From an uncultured Eubacteriales bacterium (lineage in GTDB: Bacteria; Bacillota; Clostridia; Oscillospirales; Oscillospiraceae): a stretch of 29,319 nt of DNA. A program made the position numbers and the translations under genes. The stretch is taken from NCBI GenBank assembly GCA_900545405.1, contig UQYT01000033.1, positions 1 through 29,319 on the forward strand. Direction: 5' to 3'. A model generated the notes under the pieces. It ran no database searches, was not told the origin of the DNA, and saw only the letters and a program-made list of their open reading frames with translations. Positions 20,967 to 29,245 of the stretch are shown here, in pieces. Positions within the stretch are counted from its first letter, which is position 1. Each line of letters starts with the position of its first letter.

Positions 20967-22088
20967 TCACGCGCCGATATAAACTCGCGGCACGCGCGGA
21001 GAAATCGCGCAGAGGAGTTCATAAGAAATTGTGCCCGCTATGTCCGCAAGCTCCGTCGCCTCCGGCTCGTCGCCGAAAACCGTCACGATGTCGCCGGTTT
21101 TGACTTCGGGCATGTCCGTCACGTCCACCATGCACATATCCATGCATATGCGGCCCACCTGATGGGCCCTTTTGCCGTTTATGAGGACGTCGAACTTCCC
21201 GGAGAGGCTCCGGTGCAGCCCGTCCGCGTAGCCGACGGGGATTACCGCGAGGCGCATGTCCCGCTCGCAGGTGAAGATGCGGCCGTAGCTTATCGTGTCG
21301 CCCGCGTGGTGCTCGGTTATCTCCGCCACGCGCGTGAGCAGGCGCATGACCGGCTTCAGATCCAGTCCGCCGCGCTCCGCGCCGGGATAGAGCCCGTAGA
21401 GCAGCAGGCCCGGCCGGACCATGTCGAGGCAGGTCTCTCTGAAGTTTACCACAGCTCCGCTGTTGGCGCAATGCCTTATGCCGAGGCTGCGGCCGGTTTC
21501 ATTTTCCAGCTCGTCCACCGCCTTGGTAAAGCGCGCGAACTGCTCGAGCGTGAAGCTCTCCTCCGGCTCGTCCGAGACGGCGAAGTGCGTGAACACGCCC
21601 GTCGGCTCGAGCCCCGGCAGCGTCAGCAGCTCGCGCACGCCGGCCATCTCCCGCTCGCTCTCCACGGCAAAGCCCGTCCGGCCCATGCCGGTCTCGAGCT
21701 TGATGTGGCACCTGAGCGTCAGGCCCGTGCCCGCCAGCGCGCGGCTCATGCCCCGGGCGCAGTCGATGTCGCCTATCGCCTGCTGCACGTCCAGCCGGGC
21801 TATGTCCGGCGCCAGAAACGCCGGGCTCGGCGCAAGTAGCAGTATCGGCATCTTCAGCCCCGCCGAGCGGAGCTCCGCCGCCTCCTCATAGCAGGAGACT
21901 GCGATGTAGTCCGCGCCTATCTCCTCCAGCCGTTTGGCTATCGTCACCGCGCCGTGGCCGTAGGCGTTCGCCTTGCACAGTCCCGCAAAGCGGCAGCCCT
22001 CCGGCAGCACGCGGCGCACTTCTCTGTAATTGTGGTAGAGGCGGCCCAGGTCTATCTCGGCCCAGGTCCTCTTGTCTTCGTTTGCCAT
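20967..22088 (-). CDS. alr: Alanine racemase
   Basis: 373 residues if translation starts at ATG 22088, which has an AAGGCGAG site; the in-frame ATG at 22103 abuts the upstream stop but has no ribosome site. A fold-type III PLP enzyme making D-alanine for peptidoglycan. The cofactor lysine is in LCKANAYGHG (Lys39); the catalytic tyrosine is in DTISYGRIFT; HIKLETGMGRTGF, VFTHFAVSDE and VIPVGYADGLHRSLS are family motifs. Third gene of the nnrD-lipoprotein-alr run. The same order in Bacillus (ydcC-alr-ndoAI-ndoA) supports the assignments. Confidence 0.95.
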   Translation of the reverse strand: MANEDKRTWAEIDLGRLYHNYREVRRVLPEGCRFAGLCKANAYGHGAVTIAKRLEEIGADYIAVSCYEEAAELRSAGLKMPILLLAPSPAFLAPDIARLDVQQAIGDIDCARGMSRALAGTGLTLRCHIKLETGMGRTGFAVESEREMAGVRELLTLPGLEPTGVFTHFAVSDEPEESFTLEQFARFTKAVDELENETGRSLGIRHCANSGAVVNFRETCLDMVRPGLLLYGLYPGAERGGLDLKPVMRLLTRVAEITEHHAGDTISYGRIFTCERDMRLAVIPVGYADGLHRSLSGKFDVLINGKRAHQVGRICMDMCMVDVTDMPEVKTGDIVTVFGDEPEATELADIAGTISYELLCAISPRVPRVYIGA

Positions 22089-22103
22089 GGTCTCGCCTTC
22101 CAT

Positions 22104-22664
22104 TCAGTTGAGGGAAAACTCGCTTATCCGCACGGTCATGAGGCAGCGGCCGCTCTCCCGGCTGGTGAACTCCGCCGCGACGGGCCTCCCGGCCTCGTCC
22201 AGCCTCACAGTTATGCCCGTCTCATCCTCGGGCACGAGGCTCACTACGGTCTCGCCGCCCTCGGTCCAGGCCAGCTCCACATAGGCCGTGCGTATAGCCT
22301 CGCACAGCTGCGGCAGGGCCGTCACCGGCGAGAGGCCCTCCGCCACCTCGCCCGCGTCGAGGATCAAGCCCTCGTACTCGAGCTCGGCGCTCTCAGCCTC
22401 TATCCGGGCCTTCACGCCCGAGATGAGCTCCGGCGCCAGGGTCTCGACCTCGCTTGCCGCCTCGTCCGAGGCGCAGCGCAGCGTGTATTCCGTCTGCGTC
22501 CCGTCCCGGCCCCAGGCCGTGACGAGCGCCGTTATCTCAGCCGTCCCGCCCGCCATCGAGGCGCGCAGGTCCTCAAAGGCCGACCTCTCCGCGTCGCCGC
22601 CGCAGGCCGTGAGCAGGAACAGCATGAGCGCTGTCATTAGTGCGGCTGTGATCCTTCGCCGCAT
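22104..22664 (-). CDS. Lipoprotein, positional counterpart of YdcC
   Basis: 186 residues. Signal peptide with lipobox (ALMLFLLTAC, Cys21), followed by a small beta-rich domain: a basic, charged helix start (DAERSAFEDLRASM), strands GTAEITALVTAWG and TQTEYTLRCAS, ELEYEGLILDAG, and a C-terminal RCLMTVRISEFSLN. The order of strands and its place ahead of alr resemble Bacillus YdcC, a LolA-like lipoprotein, but sequence similarity cannot be confirmed here. GGAGGG precedes the ATG; six bases separate it from nnrD, so it is in the same operon. Confidence 0.72.
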   Translation of the reverse strand: MRRRITAALMTALMLFLLTACGGDAERSAFEDLRASMAGGTAEITALVTAWGRDGTQTEYTLRCASDEAASEVETLAPELISGVKARIEAESAELEYEGLILDAGEVAEGLSPVTALPQLCEAIRTAYVELAWTEGGETVVSLVPEDETGITVRLDEAGRPVAAEFTSRESGRCLMTVRISEFSLN

Positions 22665-22670
22665 GGCATT

Positions 22671-23534
22671 TCAACCCTCCGTAACGATTTTCAGCGCCGC
22701 CGGAAGTGACGCTATGATGTCCGTGGGCGTCATGCCGTATTCGCCGAGCTCCGCGGCCGCAATGTCCCCCGCCAGGCCGTGGAGATAGACCGCCGCGCGC
22801 ACCGCGTCCCTGAACGGCAGTTGACATAACATTGCTGCCATCAGGCCCGTCAGCACGTCGCCCGAGCCGCCCTTGGCCATGCCCGGGTTGCCGGTGCGGT
22901 TTACATAATAATCCCCGTCTGGGAACGCTATGACACTGCCCTCGCCCTTGAGGACGATGGTGCAGCCCCAGCGCTCCGCAAAGCGTCTCGCGGCGGAGAC
23001 ACGGTCGCCGCTGAGCAGTCCGCCGAGGTAGGCGAACTCACCCTCGTGCGGGGTGAGCACCGCGGGGCAGGCGGCGTTTTCGAGGACGCTCATGTCCCGC
23101 GAGAGGGCCCAGAGCGCGTCCGCGTCCACCACGGTGGGCACGCGCGAGGCGGCCAGCGCGCCCTGCACCAGCTCCGTCACGCCCTCGCTGCGGCCCAGGC
23201 CGGGGCCGATGGCCAGGCAGCTCATGCGCTCGAGCCGCTCCTCCACCTCGGGCACGGCCTCTGCGGAGAGGCGTCCGCGCTCGTCGCAGGGCAGCGGGAA
23301 GGGCATCGCCTCGTCGTTTTTGACGGCGGTTATCTCATAGATGCTCTCCGGCACGCCCAGCCACACCAGGCCCGCGCCGCCGCGCACCGCAGCGCGTGAG
23401 GCAAAGGTCGGCGCGCCCGTGTAGCCGCGGCTCCCGGCCAGGATCAGCAGCCTGCCGTAGTCCCGCTTGGAGCTCTCCCGAGCCCGTCTGGGCAGGGTTA
23501 TCGGGGTATTCTCTTTTTCTGTCTCGGTTTTCAT
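22671..23534 (-). CDS. nnrD: ADP-dependent NAD(P)H-hydrate dehydratase
   Basis: 287 residues of the ribokinase-like CARKD family that restores NADH and NADPH from their hydrated, inactive forms. Motifs are LLILAGSRGYTGA near residue 30, CLAIGPGLGRS near 105, VVDADALW near 135, VLTPHEGEFAYL near 155, TIVLKGEGSVIAFP near 190 and NPGMAKGGSGDVLTGLMAAM near 215. It stands alone, without the NnrE epimerase domain that is often fused. It is the first gene of the run leading to alr. The ATG at 23534 has no ribosome site; the -10 box lies only 8 bases upstream of it, so the message should be leaderless. Confidence 0.92.
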   Translation of the reverse strand: MKTETEKENTPITLPRRARESSKRDYGRLLILAGSRGYTGAPTFASRAAVRGGAGLVWLGVPESIYEITAVKNDEAMPFPLPCDERGRLSAEAVPEVEERLERMSCLAIGPGLGRSEGVTELVQGALAASRVPTVVDADALWALSRDMSVLENAACPAVLTPHEGEFAYLGGLLSGDRVSAARRFAERWGCTIVLKGEGSVIAFPDGDYYVNRTGNPGMAKGGSGDVLTGLMAAMLCQLPFRDAVRAAVYLHGLAGDIAAAELGEYGMTPTDIIASLPAALKIVTEG

Positions 23535-23542
23535 GGCATAAC

Positions 23543-23571
23543 ATTATACATTTTTCAAATTCATAAGTCAA
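23543..23571 (-). promoter_or_regulatory. Promoter of the nnrD operon (leaderless)
   Basis: On the minus strand, TTGACT (plus 23566-23571), 17-bp spacer and perfect TATAAT (23543-23548). The expected start of transcription falls within about two bases of the nnrD ATG. Confidence 0.8.
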
Positions 23572-23576
23572 TTTAT

Positions 23577-23605
23577 TTGACTTCCGGCGAGCGTTGTGCT
23601 ATAAA
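23577..23605 (+). promoter_or_regulatory. Promoter of T-box pheST
   Basis: TTGACT at 23577-23582, a 17-bp spacer and TATAAA at 23600-23605. Its -35 box is only five bases from the -35 box of the divergent nnrD promoter. Confidence 0.82.
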
Positions 23606-23611
23606 TGTATT

Positions 23612-23852
23612 CCAGTTGAAGATATTTTATTGCTGTGAACGGGAAAATGACCCTAAACGGCGCACAGAGAACGGGGGCCGCCGGCTGTAAGCCCCCCGCG
23701 CACGTTGAGTCTGGTTCGCCCGGGAGCTCCGGCCAACAACCGGCGGGTAAGCCCGTTACAGCGAAGAGTGCGGCGCATCGCGCGCCGAATAACGGGTGGT
23801 ACCGCGGAAGAGAGGTCTTTCGTCCTGTATGGGGCGGGGGGCCGTTTTTTTG
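23612..23852 (+). ncRNA. T-box riboswitch (tRNA-Phe sensing) with terminator
   Basis: The leader carries the T-box core GGGTGGTACCGCGG at 23794-23807, whose UGGU would pair with the ACCA end of an uncharged tRNA with discriminator A, as in tRNA-Phe. A TTC triplet at 23715-23717 is a plausible Phe specifier, though I have not folded stem I. The terminator is a 12-bp stem (23814-23825 with 23832-23843) followed by seven T. Five of its pairs are G-U. The element should allow pheST transcription only when uncharged tRNA-Phe accumulates. Confidence 0.9.
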
Positions 23853-23890
23853 TGCGTGCCGCAAGATCGAAAGGGGAAGTCTGAAACAAA

Positions 23891-24916
23891 ATGAAAGAGA
23901 TGCTGGAAAAGCTCAGGGCCGAATCCGCAGCCGCCATCGCCGGTGCCGCGGACGCCGAAGCGCTTGAGGCGCTGAGGGTGAAGTACCTCGGCAAGAAGGG
24001 CGAGCTCACCGCCATCCTCAAACAGATGGGCAAGCTCTCCGCAGAGGAGCGCCCCGTCATCGGCCAGCTGGCCAACAGCGTGCGCGCCGAGCTCGAGTCC
24101 GAGCTCGAGAGCCGCAAGGCCGCCCTCGCCGAGGCCGCGCTGGAAGCGCAGCTCGAGGCCGAGGCGCTGGACGTCACCCTGCCCGGCAAGCGCGTCAAGG
24201 GCGGGCACAAGCACCCGATGGACATCGTCATCGACGAGCTCAAGGACATCTTCATCGGCATGGGCTTTGAGATAGACGACGGCCCCGAGGTCGAGGAGTC
24301 CATCTATAACTTCGACCGCCTGAACACCGACGAGAACCACCCCGCCCGCGAGTGGACGGACACCTTCTATCTCGACGAGGAGAGCCGCACCCTCCTGCGC
24401 ACCCAGACCAGCAACATGGAGCCGCGCATCATGGAGACGCGCACCCTGCCCATCCGCGCCGCCGTCTTCGGCCGCTGCTACCGCAAGGACGAGGTGGACG
24501 CCACCCACAGCCCGATGTTCCACCAGATGGAGGGCCTGGTCGTCGACAAGCACATCACCTTCGCCGACCTGAAGGGCATGCTGCACAACATGGCCGTGCA
24601 GATGTACGGCCCCGACACCGTCACGCGCTTCCGCCCGCACCACTTCCCCTTCACCGAGCCCAGCTGCGAGATGGACGTGCAGTGCCACAAGTGCGGCGGC
24701 AAGGGCTGCCCCACCTGCAAGGGCGAGGGCTGGATCGAACTCCTCGGCGCCGGCGTGACCAACCCGCACGTCCACGAGATGAGCGGCATAGACACGAGCA
24801 AATACTCCGGCCTTGCCTGGGGCATGGGCCTCGAGCGCGCCGCCATGCGCCGCTTCAAGATTGCCGACCTGCGTCTGATGTTTGAAAACGACGTCCGTTT
24901 CCTCGAGCAGTTTTAA
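23891..24916 (+). CDS. pheS: Phenylalanine--tRNA ligase alpha subunit
   Basis: 341 residues, the catalytic subunit of the cytosolic alpha2-beta2 enzyme. Residues 1-90 are a long coiled coil (tRNA binding). The class II core has GFEIDDGPEVEES near 120, motif 2 in VFGRCYRKDEVDATHSPMFH near 190, a zinc-knuckle-like C-x-x-C-(x)4-C-x-x-C near 268, and motif 3 in GLAWGMGLERAAMRRF near 309. It follows the T-box leader with an AAGGGGA site and is transcribed with pheT. Confidence 0.97.
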   Translation: MKEMLEKLRAESAAAIAGAADAEALEALRVKYLGKKGELTAILKQMGKLSAEERPVIGQLANSVRAELESELESRKAALAEAALEAQLEAEALDVTLPGKRVKGGHKHPMDIVIDELKDIFIGMGFEIDDGPEVEESIYNFDRLNTDENHPAREWTDTFYLDEESRTLLRTQTSNMEPRIMETRTLPIRAAVFGRCYRKDEVDATHSPMFHQMEGLVVDKHITFADLKGMLHNMAVQMYGPDTVTRFRPHHFPFTEPSCEMDVQCHKCGGKGCPTCKGEGWIELLGAGVTNPHVHEMSGIDTSKYSGLAWGMGLERAAMRRFKIADLRLMFENDVRFLEQF

Positions 24917-24992
24917 AGCTCTTGCGAGCCCCGTGCGGACGCATAGTAAAGTGCGGACTTATTTGGATGAAGAATGAAGGAGTTCGATATAA

Positions 24993-27404
24993 ATGAAATT
25001 ATCCAGAAAGTGGCTCAATGAGTTCATAGACCTGAGCCTTGAGGAAAAGAACGACCGCGACTTCGCCGAGGCCATGACCATGTCCGGCTCCAAGGTCGAG
25101 GGCACGGACTACATGGGCGAGGGCATAAGCCGCGTCGTCGTCGGCAAGATAGTCGCGATGGACCTGCTCTGGGACGCCGGAGACAGCGGCAAGCACACGC
25201 TCTGGAACTGCAAAGTCGATGTCGGCGGCGAGCGTGACCTGCAGATCGTCACCGGCGCGCAGAACCAGAAGGTCGGCGACCTCGTCCCCGTCGCGCTCGA
25301 CGGCGCCACCCTCCCCGGCGGCGTCACCATCGGCACCACCACCTTCCACGGCGCGCTCTCCGAGGGCATGATGTGCTCGCTCAAGGAGCTGGGCCTCACG
25401 CTGCACGACTTCCCCTACGCCTATGAGGACGGCCTCTTCGTCCTTCAGGAGGACTGCAAGCCCGGCGACGACATCGTCCCCGTCATCGGCCGCGACGACC
25501 ACGTCGTGGAGTTCGAGATCACCCCGAACCGCCCGGACTGCCTCTCCGTCATCGGCCTGGCCCGCGAGGCCGCCGTCACCTTCGACAAGCCCCTCAAGCT
25601 GCACACCCCCGTGGTCAAGGGCTCCGGCGGCGATATCAGGGAGCACGTCAGGATAGACATTGAGGACCCCAAGCTCTGCCCGCGCTACACCGCGCGCATG
25701 GTCCGCAACATCAAGATCGAGCCCTCGCCCAAGTGGATGCGCGAGCGCATCGCCGCCATGGGCATGAGGCCCATCAACAATATAGTTGACATAACAAACT
25801 ACGTTATGATGGAGTACGGCCAGCCGATGCACGCCTTCGACTTCGCCTGCGTGGACGGCGGCCACATCATCGTCCGCACCGCGCGCGAGGGCGAGACCAT
25901 CCGCACCCTGGACGGCAACGAGCGCAAGCTGAACACCAGCATGCTCTGCATCTGCGACGAGTACAAACCCGTCGGCGTCGCCGGCGTCATGGGCGGCGAG
26001 AACTCCGAGATCACGGACGACACCAAGATGGTCCTCTTCGAGAGCGCCAACTTCAACGGCACCAGCATCCGCCGCACCGCTGCTGGCCTCGGCATGCGCA
26101 CGGACGCCTCCGCCCACTATGAGAAGGGCCTCGACCCCTACCTCACCAAGCTCGCCGTCGACCGCGCCTGCGAGCTGGTCGAGCTCCTCGGCGCCGGCGA
26201 GGTCATCGACGGCTACGTCGACTGCTTCCCCGAGCCCCCCGAGCCGCTGGTGCGCGAGCTGGATGTGGACCGCGTGAACTGGATACTCGGCACCGACATC
26301 GACGGCGACACCATGCGCAAGATCCTCTCCGACCTGGGCTTCAAGCTCGACGGCAACACCGTCACCGTCCCGACCTGGCGCCTCGACATCGACCCGAAGT
26401 ACACGCAGAACGACTTCGCCGAAGAGGTCGCGCGCATATACGGCTTCAACAACATCCCGAGCACGATGATGGAGGACTCCGGCACCAAGTCCGGCGGTCT
26501 CACTCCCGAGCAGGCCGCCGAGCGCCAGCTGGGCGAGGTCTGCCGCGCCTGCGGTTACGACGGCATCATCACCTACTCCTTCTACAGCCCCGCCAGCTGG
26601 GACATGATCCGCCTGCCCGCCGACGACAAGCGCCGCGACGCCATCCGCATCCTCAACCCCCTCGGCGAGGACACCAGCTGCATGCGCACCACGACCCTGC
26701 CGAGCATGCTCGAGGTGCTCGCGCGCAACTGGAACTACCGCAACAAGTCCGTCAAGCTCTACGAGTTTGCCAAGGTGTACAGAAAGCGCGCCGACGGCCT
26801 GGCCGACGAGCCCAAGGTGCTCACCCTCGGCGCCTACGGCGATGACATGGACTTCTACGCGCTCAAGGGCGCGGTGGAGGAGCTCTGCGACGCGCTGCTC
26901 ATACAGAACGTCGAGTACCGCCCCGTGAAGGACGACCCGAGCTATCACCCCGGCCGCTGCGCCGCGCTGTACGCGGACGGCAAGTGCCTCGGCAAGTTCG
27001 GCCAGGTGCACCCACTGGTCGCGAAGAACTACGGCGTCTCCGCTGAGCTCTACGCCGCCGAGCTGAACTTCCAGGCCATGTTCGATCACCGCACCACCGA
27101 GGTCTATTACACCCCGCTGCCGCGCTTCCCCTCCGTCAACCGCGACATCGCCATCGTCTGCGACAACGCGCTCACGGCGGGCGAGCTCATGGCCTGCATC
27201 CGCGAGGCCGGCGGCGAGTATCTCAAGAGCTGCGAGGTCTTCGACGTCTACAAGGGCGCGAACATCCCCGAGGGCAAGAAATCCGTGGCCTTCTCGCTCA
27301 TCCTGCGCGCCGACGACCAGACCCTCACCGACGCCCATGCCGACGAGGCCGTCCAGGCCATCCTCGCCGCGCTGCATGAGAAGTACGGCGCGGTCATCCG
27401 CTGA
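24993..27404 (+). CDS. pheT: Phenylalanine--tRNA ligase beta subunit
   Basis: 803 residues, the usual length. Domains in order: the N-terminal piece and a tRNA_bind/OB domain (about 40-155, VVVGKIVAMD to TFHGALSEGMMCSLKELGL), the B3/4 editing domain (about 210-375, with NNIVDITNYVMMEYGQPMHAFD), B5 (about 405-475), the class II-like core (about 480-690), and the C-terminal ferredoxin-fold anticodon-binding domain (about 710-803, PLPRFPSVNRDIAIVCDN). It is 76 bases after pheS, without a visible promoter or terminator in the gap. Confidence 0.97.
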   Translation: MKLSRKWLNEFIDLSLEEKNDRDFAEAMTMSGSKVEGTDYMGEGISRVVVGKIVAMDLLWDAGDSGKHTLWNCKVDVGGERDLQIVTGAQNQKVGDLVPVALDGATLPGGVTIGTTTFHGALSEGMMCSLKELGLTLHDFPYAYEDGLFVLQEDCKPGDDIVPVIGRDDHVVEFEITPNRPDCLSVIGLAREAAVTFDKPLKLHTPVVKGSGGDIREHVRIDIEDPKLCPRYTARMVRNIKIEPSPKWMRERIAAMGMRPINNIVDITNYVMMEYGQPMHAFDFACVDGGHIIVRTAREGETIRTLDGNERKLNTSMLCICDEYKPVGVAGVMGGENSEITDDTKMVLFESANFNGTSIRRTAAGLGMRTDASAHYEKGLDPYLTKLAVDRACELVELLGAGEVIDGYVDCFPEPPEPLVRELDVDRVNWILGTDIDGDTMRKILSDLGFKLDGNTVTVPTWRLDIDPKYTQNDFAEEVARIYGFNNIPSTMMEDSGTKSGGLTPEQAAERQLGEVCRACGYDGIITYSFYSPASWDMIRLPADDKRRDAIRILNPLGEDTSCMRTTTLPSMLEVLARNWNYRNKSVKLYEFAKVYRKRADGLADEPKVLTLGAYGDDMDFYALKGAVEELCDALLIQNVEYRPVKDDPSYHPGRCAALYADGKCLGKFGQVHPLVAKNYGVSAELYAAELNFQAMFDHRTTEVYYTPLPRFPSVNRDIAIVCDNALTAGELMACIREAGGEYLKSCEVFDVYKGANIPEGKKSVAFSLILRADDQTLTDAHADEAVQAILAALHEKYGAVIR

Positions 27405-27437
27405 GCGTTTTGTAATTGAATCGTAATATTGCGGTGC

Positions 27438-27465
27438 TTTACACTCCCGGGATTTTTGGTATAAT
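27438..27465 (+). promoter_or_regulatory. Promoter of ireB
   Basis: TTTACA at 27438-27443, a 16-bp spacer and TATAAT at 27460-27465, giving ireB its own promoter after pheT. Confidence 0.72.
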
Positions 27466-27511
27466 GTTTCTCAGTTGAGGCAATCATACCTGACCAGGGA
27501 GGGGTATAGAC

Positions 27512-27754
27512 ATGGAAGACGCAACAAGGAGATTCACAGCTATTGACAACCGGAACGAGACACGCGAAATTCTGTCATCCGTGTACGACTCTCTGAAGGT
27601 CAAGGGCTACAACCCCATCAATCAGCTTGTGGGCTATATAATCTCCGAGGACCCGACGTATATCACCAACTACAACAACGCCCGCAGCCTCATCTGCCGC
27701 CTCGACCGCGACGAGCTGCTGCAGGAGCTGCTTGTGAGCTACCTCGGAAAGTAA
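27512..27754 (+). CDS. ireB: IreB family regulatory phosphoprotein
   Basis: 80 residues, slightly shorter than the usual ~85-90, with the family core LSSVYDSLKVKGYNPINQLVGYIISEDPTYITNYNNARSLICRLDRDELLQEL. In Enterococcus, IreB is phosphorylated on N-terminal threonines by the PASTA kinase IreK and lowers cephalosporin resistance; Thr5 and Thr9 in the short N-terminus here are candidates by position. A GGGAGGGG site precedes the ATG. In many Firmicutes it is followed by ruvX-like and DUF1292 genes; here it is monocistronic, ending at a strong terminator. Confidence 0.94.
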   Translation: MEDATRRFTAIDNRNETREILSSVYDSLKVKGYNPINQLVGYIISEDPTYITNYNNARSLICRLDRDELLQELLVSYLGK

Positions 27755-27776
27755 ACATCTCAAAGCGTCAAAAGAG

Positions 27777-27811
27777 AAGGCGCCGGCGAATAATCTCGCC
27801 GGCGCCTTTTT
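27777..27811 (+). terminator. Terminator of ireB
   Basis: A perfect 13-bp stem AAGGCGCCGGCGA/TCGCCGGCGCCTT with a six-base loop and five T. Confidence 0.92.
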
Positions 27812-27822
27812 CACGTCCCGCC

Positions 27823-28392
27823 TCAGGCGGGGACTATTTTCTCATTGGCGGGCAGCACTGTCCAGATGAACTCCACCCAGCCCTCGTCCCAATACGAACG
27901 GGCCACGTACACGCTGTCTGCGACGGGCCGCATCAGATAGTAGTTGCCGTCCTGCGTCCATGAAACGGCATCGCCGTCTGAAAAGCTCAGCTCCGCCGCA
28001 TTTTCAGCCACCTCGTCAAGGGAAAAGCGAACTACCTCAAGCTGATTCGGCACGTCGCGCCATATCCTGTCCCGCTTTTGGATGAACAGCGCCATATCGT
28101 CCAGGTCGTGGGCAACGTACACCCAGCCGGCCCGCGGCTCCGCGAAGTTCGACAGGCCGAAGAGCGAGGATGCGCTGCTCACTTCATCCAGGTCCGCGCG
28201 GTAGAACTCAGCGCCGCCGTAGACAGCTTAGTTTACATAACTTCCAGTATCCGAGTCCGTGATATAGGCCCACGGGAGGGCCTCGTCCACCGGCGCCGTC
28301 CAGTACAGTATCACGAGGAGCAATATAAGGGCCACAAGGACCGCGATACCGGCCTCTTTCAGCGCCGGATGCTTATTGAAGTATTCGCGCAC
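27823..28392 (-). pseudogene. Membrane-anchored protein gene interrupted by an in-frame TAA
   Basis: From GTG 28392 (AGGGGGG site seven bases upstream) the frame encodes MREYFNKHPALKEAGIAVLV, a transmembrane helix (about residues 16-31), then an outer segment WTAPVDEALPWAYITDSD. Codon 55 is TAA (28228-28230). The same frame then runs on to 27823 for a further 134 codons (AVYGGAEFYRADLDEVSSAS and beyond, ending LPANEKIVPA). Tone and composition are continuous across the stop, so this is one gene of 189 codons split by one base change. The 3' part might be made by reinitiation at GTG 28182. The family is not recognised; the C-terminal part is a small beta-rich extracytoplasmic domain. A good promoter remains. 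Confidence 0.68.
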
Positions 28393-28425
28393 GGAAAGCC
28401 CCCCTGTGTGGTTATTTGCATTTCC

Positions 28426-28454
28426 ATTATACTGGAAGTTTCTCTTTTTCGCAA
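28426..28454 (-). promoter_or_regulatory. Promoter of the interrupted membrane-anchored gene
   Basis: On the minus strand, TTGCGA (plus 28449-28454), 17-bp spacer and perfect TATAAT (28426-28431). Confidence 0.65.
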
Positions 28455-28466
28455 TGCTTTACAGAA

Positions 28467-28510
28467 AACGACCCGCGGGACGCTGCCTGGGCAGTTTCCC
28501 GCGGGTCGTT
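28467..28510 (-). terminator. Terminator of the MogA/MoaB-like gene
   Basis: A 14-bp outer stem AACGACCCGCGGGA/TCCCGCGGGTCGTT with an inner CTGCC/GGCAG arm, then TTTTC on the minus strand, 26 bases past the stop. Confidence 0.85.
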
Positions 28511-28535
28511 ATTCGCCTTGCGGCCTGTCTCCGGC

Positions 28536-29039
28536 TCACTCCTTGTGCTGGCCGGCGCACTCGCTCTTGAGGCCGCGGAGCATATCCACGCCGTGCTTGA
28601 GCGCGGGCAGGACTGCGCCGAGGCTCTCGGTCGCGGCCTTCTCGCTGCCGGGCAGGTTCACGATGAGCGTGCCGCCGCGCAGGCCCGCGATGCCGCGCGA
28701 GAGCATGCCGCGCGGGGTTATCTTGACGCTGGCCGCGCGCATCGCCTCGGCAATGCCGGGCGCGACGCGGTTTATGACCGCCTCGGTGGCCTCCGGGGTC
28801 ACGTCACGCCTTGAAAAACCGGTGCCGCCCGTGGTCAGTGCAAGGCAGACGTCCAGCTCATAGGAGCAGTTGACGAGCTCGCCCTTTATGAGTTCAAATT
28901 CGTCCGGAACGACGTTGCAGTATACGACCTCCCAGCCGTCGGCCTCGAGCATGGCCTTGATGGCCGGTCCGCTGGTGTCCACACGCTCTCCCCTGCTGCA
29001 CCTGTCGCTGACTGTGATAACAGCCGCCGTGTAGTTCAT
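28536..29039 (-). CDS. Molybdenum cofactor biosynthesis protein, MogA/MoaB family
   Basis: 167 residues of the MoCF_biosynth (MogA/MoaB) fold, which binds molybdopterin and, in MogA, adenylates it before molybdate insertion. Visible are the N-terminal AAVITVSDRCSRGERVDTSG, the central ALTTGGTGFSRRDVTPEAT near residues 67-85, and GLRGGTLIVNLPGSEKAATE near 120-140. MogA and MoaB cannot be separated by eye. TAATGGAGGGG precedes the ATG. It is monocistronic and the only molybdopterin gene in the window, although the metal-cluster operon at 298-3101 may use the same metal. Confidence 0.92.
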   Translation of the reverse strand: MNYTAAVITVSDRCSRGERVDTSGPAIKAMLEADGWEVVYCNVVPDEFELIKGELVNCSYELDVCLALTTGGTGFSRRDVTPEATEAVINRVAPGIAEAMRAASVKITPRGMLSRGIAGLRGGTLIVNLPGSEKAATESLGAVLPALKHGVDMLRGLKSECAGQHKE

Positions 29040-29086
29040 CTCTTTACCCCTCCATTATCTAGCGCCGCAGGCGCATATCTAAATGG

Positions 29087-29115
29087 ATTATAACAGATTT
29101 ACATACGAGTTACAA
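29087..29115 (-). promoter_or_regulatory. Promoter of the MogA/MoaB-like gene
   Basis: On the minus strand, TTGTAA (plus 29110-29115), 17-bp spacer and perfect TATAAT (29087-29092). The leader contains a small hairpin TAGCGCC-GCA-GGCGC at about 29060-29074. Confidence 0.7.
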
Positions 29116-29245
29116 GCCCGTAACTTTCCGGTTTCAAAATCCCGCATAGGCTCCGCCCCGCACCAATCCCCCGCCACCCACCAACCCCCTCCCCAAGTCG
29201 GGCGAGGAACATATAGACTACCGACTGGCAGCGCTCACGCGGATG

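Noticed and set aside
24999..27377. Very long open frame (792 codons) on the minus strand opposite pheT
   Set aside because: It mirrors codon structure of pheT in GC-rich DNA, its translation is low-complexity (rich in Ala, Val, Asp, Gly, His), and it has no ribosome site or family motif.
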